Shown here one piece after another: positions 41,320 through 48,902 of a DNA stretch of 64,000 bases (positions are counted from its first letter, which is position 1; each line of letters opens with the position of its first letter). The notes under the pieces are model-generated. The model did not search any database, was not told the origin of the DNA, and was given only the letters and a program-made list of their open reading frames with translations. Source of the stretch: an uncultured Flavobacteriia bacterium (GTDB lineage: Bacteria; Bacteroidota; Bacteroidia; Flavobacteriales_D; Crocinitomicaceae); NCBI GenBank assembly GCA_903873915.1, contig CAIQQH010000008.1, forward strand, positions 1 to 64,000, read 5' to 3'. The translations under genes were made by a program, and so were the position numbers.

Positions 41320-44300
41320 TTATTTAAAGGAAAAAGCTGATTTGACATTGTTTTTCACTTCCAACACTTCCTTTTCGATCCATTCAGGAAAGTCGAGAAG
41401 CACTTGATCATTTAAAGGTAGCCATTTCGATGCACTTATTGAATAGTCGGGTGCATCACCATAAAGCACATCTGCGCGCATGCTAATCCACTGGTGCCAA
41501 GATGTCGGTTGAAAACGAACGAAACGCGTTAATTGAGGTGCGTCGAAAAGGAATTCTGACAAGCCATCTCGGTCAAAATTGGCAACTATATTTTCTCCGA
41601 CACAATCCCAGTTTTTACCATCACTCGAAATCAAAAGACCGTATGACTTCACCCATTGATCACTATTGTAACTGCCTTGCGTACAAACGCCCCAAATTGT
41701 TTTAACTTCACCTAAATCAATTTGAACCCATTGATTTTCATCACATTTCTTACTTGACCAATTTGCGTACTTCGGCTCACTGTTCAAACGCGCTAATTTC
41801 GCGGAATGATTTTTATTGAACTCACTAGAAGCTGAAAAAGCATCATCACTCAACACTCCTCTTCCCCATTGTGCATCAGCGAGCTCAGGTTTATTTCCGT
41901 TTTCAGTCAACTCCCAACCCTCGTACTCGGATACAAACCGTTGAAAATCGTTGGCCAATTCAGGTCCCTTTTTTACACTTACCATTTTCATGATTAAGCC
42001 TAGTGAAAGGGCAGTTGGTTCGGTTGCATTTACCCCCCAACCTATCCAATGATATCCTTGTTTTTTATTCGAAGCGGCAACATAATCGAGGTAATAAAGT
42101 CCTTTTGCATTCTCCCGTTCTACTTTTATGGCGTTAGAAAACGTATTTTTCAATTCAGAATTTAACACGTTATCCATGACCTCATCCACCCTAGCCTGAA
42201 TGTTATTGAAGTTATCCAAAACAGGCGATAAACCTAAATAATCGAGATAATTCCTTGAAGTGACTATTGAAAATTCAGCGATGAAAAGCTGAGCGATTTG
42301 CGCCAAATTTGTTTCTATTTCTTCCGAACTGACTGCTTTTCTAAACACCAGATGTCCTGGACGATGGTTTCGTTCAAAATCGGTATTGGAAAAATGAAAT
42401 TGTTGGAGGACATCATCAATAGACGAGTGATAGTCATTCGTTCGTCCAGCACTGCTTAAAGTCAAGTGCAAATAGACCTCATTGGTGATGTAATCCGAAA
42501 TAAAATCAAAAGAAAGCCGAACAATGTAACCATCCACAGTAGAAACTATCCTGTAACACATTTTTCCACCTTGAGGGGTACCTGCAATATCTTTCGTTAC
42601 CTTACCGGATTGTTTAAAATAGCGCTCTACACCTGTTTCAATTTCCTTGAGACATGAACGAATTGCCTCCTCGTTGTTTGCAAGCGGATCAATGATGTCA
42701 ATTAAGCTATTTTCATAATCCTGAATAATTTCAGGGATTAGCACGTTGAATAAATTGAACGTAATATCGAAGGATTCAACGATTAATTCTGGATTATGAA
42801 TGGTTTGTTGCACGTCAAAAATGAACTGAATTTGCTCAAATTCATAGTCAAAATGAAAGGTCCATGGGTATTTTTCCATCACCTCACTTATTGTCCCGTA
42901 ACTGGCGTTTCCATTGCTATTCCAAAGCACAAGATTTTTATATTTTTTGAACTCTTTTTCATATTTCAACAAGAACTGAAATAGATTTCTTCGGGTGATC
43001 GCGAGCAATAAACCGAAGTGTTCAATCGATTTTTGGTCCTTCCAATCAGGTAAAAAGCCTACTGCCATCGATCCTGAGCCATACAAGGAAAGATGCAATG
43101 ACAGCGCTGCTTTTGTAACTGCATTTTTCGGAAAAATACTGCACCATGCATAGCTTGCCATGTTTCCAATTTGCCATTGATTTTGCTTTGTTCCCCACTC
43201 TAAGCCACCTTCTGTTTGAAGTGTTTGAAGTCGCAACTTTACAAATTGTTCCAAACTGGTAAAGGCGAATTTGTGCCAATATTCTTTCGACCCCGCATTC
43301 GATGAATCACCAACAATTTTGTAATTGCTCGTTCCTCCTCCACTGTTCAAGCGCTCCATACTCATGATCCAAGTACGTGCAATCGTTAAAGAATGAAAGG
43401 CTGATAATTCTTCTTTCGAAAAGGAGACCGTTTCAGATTTTCTGGCTTCCATAGAATCCACTCCTAGAGCATAAGCCCTTGAATCCACTATTTTATCGAA
43501 TTCATTTGGATGAACGCCGTATTGTTCTCCCATTAATTTTAGCACCAACTCATTGAATGTCTTGTTTCGAATTGCACTATCGATTGCCTCAACAAACCGT
43601 GTATCTATCTCAGGAAAAGGATCTTCTATCCCTAGTTCATTAGCAGTTTCGAGAATAATTTCTTTCACCTGCGCTGAGTTCAATCCCAACTTTGTCCTAG
43701 AGACAGACTCCAAAAAACGAAATTCCTCCATACTGATCTGCTTATCCTCCAAAGCAACAATGACATGCTCTTTAAATTCAGATAGTGACGTCATTTTTCT
43801 CAGTTCCTCTTGCTCCAACTTGATGCGTTCAACAGCCATTGGGTCGGGTTGAAGCAAGACCTTCCAATCAGCAGGCAATAAATGCTCGTTGGAATTCAAT
43901 AAAACACGCACACCTTCGGGCAGTTCAAGATTTATATTGATCCGCTTTAATTGGTCACCATCTTCAATGTTGAGCACAATGACATTCATTTCGTTCTCAG
44001 AAACGATGTACTGATCGTAATCCCAGAGTGGATTTAATTGATCGAGAACGCCCTGTATAGCCAACTCTAATGGCTCCAAAATGAAACGGTAACAATCGTC
44101 AGTAAATGGCCAATTGATGGTTTTTCCTTTGACTTCATAAATGGGATGAGCAATTTTATTTCGAAGTTCCACGAACTTGCTAAAAAACTGATTTAAATTA
44201 CACTTCTTTAAGCTTACGCCCTTCCTTGCCTGAATACATCTGTCATAAAGATTGTCTTTGTCATCAGACTCAACAACCTTCTTCAGGATATCCATGCAGG

Positions 44301-44631
44301 CGATGAAGTTGGCCAAGACCTCATTTTGTTGCTCTTTGCGAATTAAATCATCCAGCAAAGAAGGCTTTTGACTATCCGCGAGGTATTGACTGGTATTTCT
44401 GACCCAACCCACATAGGTTCCGACGGAAAGCGACTTTTTGCTGTTGATGATCTCTTTTTCAAGCGACATAAGATGCGTACCTGTCTCTTTATATTCCGCC
44501 AAGACGAAGGAGCACACATGCATGATTAAACTCTCACCTAGATGCAAAAGGTAACGCTGACGTGCTTCGTAAAACTTTGCTTTGGCAATGTCATCCAAGG
44601 ATTTGATGAATGATTGAGGGAGTCTAGACAT
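41320..44631 (-). CDS. Large cytosolic protein: HEPN-like N-terminus, TerB-like segment, C-terminal discoidin (F5/8C) domain
   Basis: 1103 aa from the ATG at 44631 (a GTG at 44679 would add 16 residues). No signal peptide or TM. The N-terminal 200 residues are helical and end in VELRNKIAHP (R157 to H162), the R-x4-H motif of HEPN ribonucleases. Residues about 280-400 look like a helical TerB/EF-hand-like domain. The middle (about 410-900) is unrecognised. Residues about 920-1057 are a discoidin/F5-8C carbohydrate-binding fold (WVQIDLGEVKTIWGV, SYGLLISSDGKNW, TRFVRFQPTSWHQW). A HEPN plus lectin-like fold in one cytosolic protein is unusual and suggests a conflict-system role; that is inference. 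Confidence 0.6.
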   Translation of the reverse strand: MSRLPQSFIKSLDDIAKAKFYEARQRYLLHLGESLIMHVCSFVLAEYKETGTHLMSLEKEIINSKKSLSVGTYVGWVRNTSQYLADSQKPSLLDDLIRKEQQNEVLANFIACMDILKKVVESDDKDNLYDRCIQARKGVSLKKCNLNQFFSKFVELRNKIAHPIYEVKGKTINWPFTDDCYRFILEPLELAIQGVLDQLNPLWDYDQYIVSENEMNVIVLNIEDGDQLKRININLELPEGVRVLLNSNEHLLPADWKVLLQPDPMAVERIKLEQEELRKMTSLSEFKEHVIVALEDKQISMEEFRFLESVSRTKLGLNSAQVKEIILETANELGIEDPFPEIDTRFVEAIDSAIRNKTFNELVLKLMGEQYGVHPNEFDKIVDSRAYALGVDSMEARKSETVSFSKEELSAFHSLTIARTWIMSMERLNSGGGTSNYKIVGDSSNAGSKEYWHKFAFTSLEQFVKLRLQTLQTEGGLEWGTKQNQWQIGNMASYAWCSIFPKNAVTKAALSLHLSLYGSGSMAVGFLPDWKDQKSIEHFGLLLAITRRNLFQFLLKYEKEFKKYKNLVLWNSNGNASYGTISEVMEKYPWTFHFDYEFEQIQFIFDVQQTIHNPELIVESFDITFNLFNVLIPEIIQDYENSLIDIIDPLANNEEAIRSCLKEIETGVERYFKQSGKVTKDIAGTPQGGKMCYRIVSTVDGYIVRLSFDFISDYITNEVYLHLTLSSAGRTNDYHSSIDDVLQQFHFSNTDFERNHRPGHLVFRKAVSSEEIETNLAQIAQLFIAEFSIVTSRNYLDYLGLSPVLDNFNNIQARVDEVMDNVLNSELKNTFSNAIKVERENAKGLYYLDYVAASNKKQGYHWIGWGVNATEPTALSLGLIMKMVSVKKGPELANDFQRFVSEYEGWELTENGNKPELADAQWGRGVLSDDAFSASSEFNKNHSAKLARLNSEPKYANWSSKKCDENQWVQIDLGEVKTIWGVCTQGSYNSDQWVKSYGLLISSDGKNWDCVGENIVANFDRDGLSEFLFDAPQLTRFVRFQPTSWHQWISMRADVLYGDAPDYSISASKWLPLNDQVLLDFPEWIEKEVLEVKNNVKSAFSFK

Positions 44632-44685
44632 GTATTGTAAATTGAAAGGTATTTTGAAAATTCCTTTAAAAATAAGCACATTAAA

Positions 44686-44940
44686 TCAATCTAGCACTTC
44701 AGTCACGAACTGCGCACTCACTTCTGTTTTCAGCAAGGCCCAAATGGCAAAGCGGCGTAAGAGCTTTTGTCTATCTACTGCTGAGCTGCGGTCATAGAAA
44801 GCATCTTCGTACAATCCAATTAAACCTTGAGGAAGTTCTGATATATTTTCGGGCTGTTTGCTTCCCTTGAATAAGTCAATCGTAGATGTAACGCAGGTAG
44901 GTGAGATCGAGGTGGGGCATGGTTTATTTGTCAATTGCAC
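44686..44940 (-). CDS. Small hypothetical protein upstream of the HEPN-discoidin gene
   Basis: 84 aa, GTG start at 44940, no ATG alternative. The first 30 residues are low in structure and Cys/Thr-rich; the rest is helical (LPQGLIGLYEDAFYDRSSAV, FAIWALLKTEVSAQFV). Ends 54 bp before the ATG of the large gene (6 bp before its GTG alternative), same strand, so the two are probably cotranscribed. The first 14 bases (GTGCAATTGACAAA) also occur inside the phosphatase gene at 49658-48903, possibly chance. It may be a truncated remnant of a larger protein. Confidence 0.45.
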   Translation of the reverse strand: MQLTNKPCPTSISPTCVTSTIDLFKGSKQPENISELPQGLIGLYEDAFYDRSSAVDRQKLLRRFAIWALLKTEVSAQFVTEVLD

Positions 44941-45369
44941 ATTACTTATTTCAATAATAACTTAGTGGATAGCTAAGTTTTTATCGACGGCAAAATAGCA
45001 TTAAAACAGGAAGATCATCGACTAATCCACATACAAGATTTCGGCTCAACCTTTTAGATCATTGGGTAACCACAAAAATACAATCCAATTAAAAAGACAA
45101 TGACTTTCGTTAATTCCGTCATGAATGTTGGAAATTCCTCTATGCCTTTCATTTGTCGTTCTATGCCAGTTCCCACTGAAAGGTGGTGCAAACAACGAAA
45201 AAACTTTTCTTCATGATTGCCAAGAATTAAGGTAACTATGTATTCCTTTTTCAATTGCACGTAGTGCCTTACTAATCTCTACATTCAAAATCAAGTAAAA
45301 TCACAATTTGAATATTTCAGTTTAATCTTTTGTTAGCATTTTAACAAAATGATAAATTGAATGTTGTCA
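44941..45369. other. 429-bp gene-poor stretch with phosphatase remnant
   Basis: Contains the 170-bp duplicated phosphatase fragment (45104-45273). The flanks (44941-45103 and 45274-45369) are AT-rich without a gene, hairpin or promoter that I can support. Confidence 0.6.
45104..45273 (-). pseudogene. Fragment of a duplicated metallophosphatase gene
   Basis: 170 bp about 95% identical (roughly eight differences by eye) to 49346-49515 inside the intact phosphatase gene, same strand. It encodes KEYIVTLILGNHEEKFFR, which holds the GNHE metal motif, and GIERQMKGIEEFPTFMTELT, but neither the GDVHG start nor the C-terminal metal ligands, so it cannot be functional. A 68-codon frame still runs through it and beyond. 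Copies are 4.24 kb apart and bracket the NUDIX, 2H and 637-aa genes. Confidence 0.85.
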
Positions 45370-46239
45370 CTACACATCCCTAGGGTCTTCATTCTTGTTC
45401 AATAATAATTTTGATGTTTTAGAAATCACTGTTTTTTTGTCATTTCGAAGTGCAAATCCTTGTTTTATTTCATCGGCTGAAACCCATATTATTCGCTCAT
45501 CATTTGTTGTTTTTAAAATTTGAATCGCTTCTAAATGGATTTTGTTTGACCAATTCATCTCATAAACATGAAAAACTTTTAATGATTCTTGACCATCTCT
45601 ATATTGATCTTTATAAATACCCGTATTACAAATCCACTTTTTTGAATAGTCTATATAATAGAATTGATTTCCATCCAATATTCCTGAAGATACTAATTCT
45701 TCATGAAATTCTCTCCATGGATCAGACTCTCTATCTTCATCCATATCAAACCAAGACAAAAACTTTCGTAACTTAAATCGATCATAAATAAAAAGTCTAA
45801 GGTCATACAAACCATTTTCTACTTTTGTATTTGTATCTCGCTCAATTGACCAAGTTGCAAACCGATCAGACATTTTTTGCTGGTCATACTTAAAAACACC
45901 ACCCACTGGTTGATATTGGTTTCGCAGACTATTATAAATTAATAAATAGTTTTCATCATGAATTTTAAGTAAATATGAAAATGACAGCCTCAATTTTTGA
46001 CGTCTCTTATGAGGAAGGTAAGAAACAACAATCGTAATGAAACGTTTTCGATTATCAATGAAGAAAATAACAAAATCTAACAACAAAAGTAAACCAGAGG
46101 TTATTCCGGTAAACTTCAATTCATTGTCCAAACCATCTAAAAAAGTCAAATCAAAATTCTTGAACCAAATAAGTCCGAAACATCCAGTTAATGTAACTAA
46201 CTTTATATAAACACCTACAGATTGTTTAGAATTTTCCAT
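45370..46239 (-). CDS. 2TM-NUDIX protein resembling CBASS effector Cap16 (SMODS-associated NUDIX)
   Basis: 289 aa from the ATG at 46239 (a TTG two codons earlier is inside the promoter box). Two TM helices (about residues 8-26 and 44-63) are followed by a cytoplasmic NUDIX-like domain (about 92-280): YQPVGGVFKY, then the NUDIX-box core WREFHEELVSSGIL with R-E-x2-E-E, and a late IIWVSADEI strand. TM pair plus NUDIX is the layout of the CD-NTase-associated protein 16 family, whose members are membrane effectors sensing nucleotides in CBASS. No CD-NTase or SAVED gene is in the window. Clearly more AT-rich than core genes. The glycine spacing of the NUDIX box is not canonical, so catalysis is uncertain. 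Confidence 0.65.
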   Translation of the reverse strand: MENSKQSVGVYIKLVTLTGCFGLIWFKNFDLTFLDGLDNELKFTGITSGLLLLLDFVIFFIDNRKRFITIVVSYLPHKRRQKLRLSFSYLLKIHDENYLLIYNSLRNQYQPVGGVFKYDQQKMSDRFATWSIERDTNTKVENGLYDLRLFIYDRFKLRKFLSWFDMDEDRESDPWREFHEELVSSGILDGNQFYYIDYSKKWICNTGIYKDQYRDGQESLKVFHVYEMNWSNKIHLEAIQILKTTNDERIIWVSADEIKQGFALRNDKKTVISKTSKLLLNKNEDPRDV

Positions 46240-46242
46240 GTT

Positions 46243-46275
46243 CAAATTTAATTAATTCCATGTATACAAAAAAAA
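46243..46275 (-). promoter_or_regulatory. Probable promoter of the 2TM-NUDIX gene
   Basis: -7 box TAAATTTG (46243-46250) ends 3 nt before the ATG; TTTG lies 16 bp further upstream, inside the first codons of the divergent 2H gene. The mRNA would be leaderless or nearly so. Confidence 0.45.
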
Positions 46276-46646
46276 TATGTCGCACTTATGTTCTTTTAGA
46301 CGAGCAATCAAAAAAAGCAGTTTATTCGCTCATAACAGAATTTGATTTGGAAGAATGGAAGTTCTATGGTGAACACATGACAGTTGTTTATGGTAGACAA
46401 TATAATACGTTAAATCTTGATTACCAATTAGGAGATGAAGTACAACTTACTGGGACACATTTAGGCAAAAGTGAAAATTGTGTGGCGCTCAAAGTAAATG
46501 GGTTTTATTCCTTTAATGAAATTCCCCATGTTACACTTCTCGTCAATCAAACGAACAATAGTACCCCTGTAATGTCGAATAAAATTAAAAATTGGGACGA
46601 GCTAAAAAACCAAATTATTTTAACGGGTAAATTGATTGAATTGTAG
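46260..46646 (+). CDS. Small 2H phosphoesterase, tRNA-ligase cyclic-phosphodiesterase-like
   Basis: 128 aa soluble protein. Two H-x-T motifs spaced 51 residues apart: GEHMTVVYG (H39, T41) and IPHVTLLVN (H90, T92), the catalytic signature of 2H phosphoesterases. Downstream, TPVMSNKIKNW matches the position of the VKPKESNDLLxxW segment after the second motif in the phosphodiesterase domain of fungal/plant tRNA ligase, and GDEVQLTGTHLGKSENCVAL fits the strand between. Such enzymes open 2',3'-cyclic phosphates; phage Acb1, another 2H enzyme, cleaves CBASS cyclic nucleotides. Divergent from the NUDIX gene with 20 bp between ATGs. Substrate unknown. Confidence 0.65.
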   Translation: MYTKKICRTYVLLDEQSKKAVYSLITEFDLEEWKFYGEHMTVVYGRQYNTLNLDYQLGDEVQLTGTHLGKSENCVALKVNGFYSFNEIPHVTLLVNQTNNSTPVMSNKIKNWDELKNQIILTGKLIEL

Positions 46647-46976
46647 TTGTTTAATTCGTATTCATTATTACTTGAATCACTGTCATTTGTTAATTGAAAT
46701 CATTGTTGTCCGACTACATCCACCTTCATGTTTTATCTAATCGCTACTAGTCTGGTTTATGTACCCCATCGGGGTCAAACCTCTGTAACCATAAGCCCTC
46801 CCGAAAGACCAATGACCCCATCGGGGTCAAACAGTTTAAATACTAAATGACTAAATCACATAAAATAAAAACCACCCCCTTACTTTAAAATCACTTCTTA
46901 AAACCAATGATTTCAATGGCTTCAAGAAGTGTAGTTAATTTTTATCGGACAACAGTAAATTAAAGTTCTGACCTAA
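46647..46976. other. 330-bp intergenic region with paired REP-like palindromes
   Basis: No gene. ACCCCATCGGGGTCAAAC occurs at 46763-46780 and 46815-46832, 52 bp apart; the rest is AT-rich. It separates two converging transcription units (2H gene and 637-aa gene). Confidence 0.7.
46763..46832. repeat. REP-like element pair
   Basis: Two direct copies of the 18-bp word ACCCCATCGGGGTCAAAC, each holding the palindrome ACCCC-ATC-GGGGT. Between them is a 34-bp spacer including CCCTCCCGAAAG. Much richer in GC than the flanks. Two copies only, and a spacer without array structure, so not CRISPR. Confidence 0.7.
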
Positions 46977-48890
46977 TCAAATATCTGTTTTTTTCTTAAG
47001 ATAATTCAATATTTTCTGTAAAAGGCTCTTTTCATTAAACAAAGCATCTAGCGAAAGAATCAAAACGAGTGTCACTAAACTCAAGAACACGATTTTAAAG
47101 TCATCAACAATTGCAAAATATATCGCGATCACCTGAGCAAAAGTCAGGAGAATAACAGCATTATCAATTCTCTCGCTGCGCAGTTTTTCCCTGTCCTCTG
47201 ACTCTAATTTTTCCTTTTTTTCTTTTTTCTCAGCCTCCAAGGACGCCAATTTTTCCAAGCCATTGATGCTGTCCAAGTATTCTTCTTTCAATTCTTTGAT
47301 ATTGAATTTTGCTCTTAAATTTTGAAAGAAAGAATCGATTTCATTGTAATTACTTATTAGTGTAAACACTTGATAAAATTCACCTTTGATCATCATTGCT
47401 TTCATTGATTTTAGCGATTCTGCTTCAAAATCTTCTCCGTTCACCTTTAGATCTCCGATTTTTCCTTGAAAATGATGAAATAAGTATTTTTGATTTAGCG
47501 CGAACAATACCGCTGGATAATATTTATTAATTAACTCTTTACTTCGACTTTTTGGGTTTTCGTCGTTCTTGCCTTCTAAAATAAAAGCACCTTCGTTCAA
47601 AGTATACATAGAAACGTAAGCATCCGGGGTATCAGGTATAAATTCCCAATTATTGATGACTTCATTTTTTAAGTCTGGAATGCGCAAAACATCAAAAATA
47701 AGTTGTTTATCCAACTTATTTTCTAATGAATTTTTCTGTTGAATTGAAAGATGAAGAAAATGCGGTTTTACATATCCAGCATCATGAGAAAAATTCAAAA
47801 ATGATTTCGGATCTTTTTGTTTAAAGAGTGTTCGCAAAAGCTCTTCGATGAGTGTATTAAACCTCAGTCCAAAAATTTCCTTTATAGATTTTGTGGAATT
47901 CGTCAAATCATCATGCCCTTCTAATCCCTTATCCGTCCGCAACGGTTTGAAATCCAGCTTTAAATTTCCCATTGATTCAACCCTTAATAATTTATCACTT
48001 TCGGAAAGTTTAAAATACTTCTCTTCGTCACCGGGATAAAAAGGACTAGTTGTTAAAAGCTCTGAATTTAATTGAAGTTTGTTTTCGTTCGATCTGTAAA
48101 ATTCAAATGTACTTCCTTTTAATTGATTCTTAATAGTGACATTTTTCTTAGAAATCGTGCAGTTGAATGACTCGCACTTATCCTCCATTTCAATGGGCGT
48201 ATCGACCAAAGAGAAAGCGTATCGTTTCAAATGATCATTAAACAAATCATTGGTGCTTAAGTAAAAATTAAAACTCGACTCTTTTTTGTTGGCAAAATAT
48301 CTTAAATTATTTTTGACTTTTGATAAAGTCTTGAGCATGTCATAGGCATTGTCCGCATCCCATTCTAAAACAATAGACGCGAAACCAAAGCCCACCTGAG
48401 GATTGAACGCTGAGCGATTGAAAAAAAGTTTAATTGAATCAATTTTAAACATATCCGCGACAGCCTCATCGTCAGGTCTATCAAACGAAAACTTAATTTT
48501 TCTACTCAATAACCTGCCGGCAATAGACCCAACACTATCCGTCTTGTCGGGTTGGGTTTTCTGATCTTTCAGAACAAGACTATCCGTAAAATCAATAATA
48601 TGGTCCAAATACTTTTGATCCCTAAAAGAGCTATCTTTAAAAACAACCTTATGGTTATCGTTTATAAAATCAGGTGTTTGCGTAAGGTCAAGTGCATTCG
48701 GTTTTGCAATATTTTTTAAAAAAACACACACTAAAGCCCTAGCTATTTCCGTTGTATCAAATTCCCCATGATGAAGAAAAGCGCTGCTTTTGGACTTCTG
48801 GCTCTTCTCAAAATCAAAAAACTCATCTATTGCAAATTTCCCATTTGTTTCCTCAAGATTAAAGGGAATCGTCAAAATCGTATAACTCAT
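46977..48890 (-). CDS. Hypothetical protein with C-terminal coiled coil and two TM helices
   Basis: 637 aa. Long soluble part (1-540, Phe/Lys/Asp-rich, no motif recognised; includes INDNHKVVFKDSSFRDQKYL and GFGFASIVLEWDAD). A charged coiled coil (about 545-577, LEAEKKEKKEKLESEDREKL) and two closely spaced TM helices near 578-618 follow, then a short basic tail. The layout of a cytosolic sensor followed by coiled coil and a TM hairpin resembles membrane-disrupting effectors or CorA-like anchors, without sequence proof. It follows the phosphatase gene after 12 bp on the same strand, so they form one operon. Confidence 0.55.
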   Translation of the reverse strand: MSYTILTIPFNLEETNGKFAIDEFFDFEKSQKSKSSAFLHHGEFDTTEIARALVCVFLKNIAKPNALDLTQTPDFINDNHKVVFKDSSFRDQKYLDHIIDFTDSLVLKDQKTQPDKTDSVGSIAGRLLSRKIKFSFDRPDDEAVADMFKIDSIKLFFNRSAFNPQVGFGFASIVLEWDADNAYDMLKTLSKVKNNLRYFANKKESSFNFYLSTNDLFNDHLKRYAFSLVDTPIEMEDKCESFNCTISKKNVTIKNQLKGSTFEFYRSNENKLQLNSELLTTSPFYPGDEEKYFKLSESDKLLRVESMGNLKLDFKPLRTDKGLEGHDDLTNSTKSIKEIFGLRFNTLIEELLRTLFKQKDPKSFLNFSHDAGYVKPHFLHLSIQQKNSLENKLDKQLIFDVLRIPDLKNEVINNWEFIPDTPDAYVSMYTLNEGAFILEGKNDENPKSRSKELINKYYPAVLFALNQKYLFHHFQGKIGDLKVNGEDFEAESLKSMKAMMIKGEFYQVFTLISNYNEIDSFFQNLRAKFNIKELKEEYLDSINGLEKLASLEAEKKEKKEKLESEDREKLRSERIDNAVILLTFAQVIAIYFAIVDDFKIVFLSLVTLVLILSLDALFNEKSLLQKILNYLKKKTDI

Positions 48891-48902
48891 AAATCTTTGT
48901 AT

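Noticed and set aside
45054-45260. 68-aa phosphatase-like protein
   Set aside because: Only the GNHE block is present and it is a duplicated fragment; listed as pseudogene instead.
45370-46646. Complete CBASS operon
   Set aside because: No CD-NTase, SAVED, or ubiquitin-like Cap2/Cap3 gene in the window; only the Cap16-like protein is present.
46763-46832. CRISPR with GC-rich palindromic repeats
   Set aside because: Only two 18-bp repeats and no cas genes; REP-like hairpins fit better.
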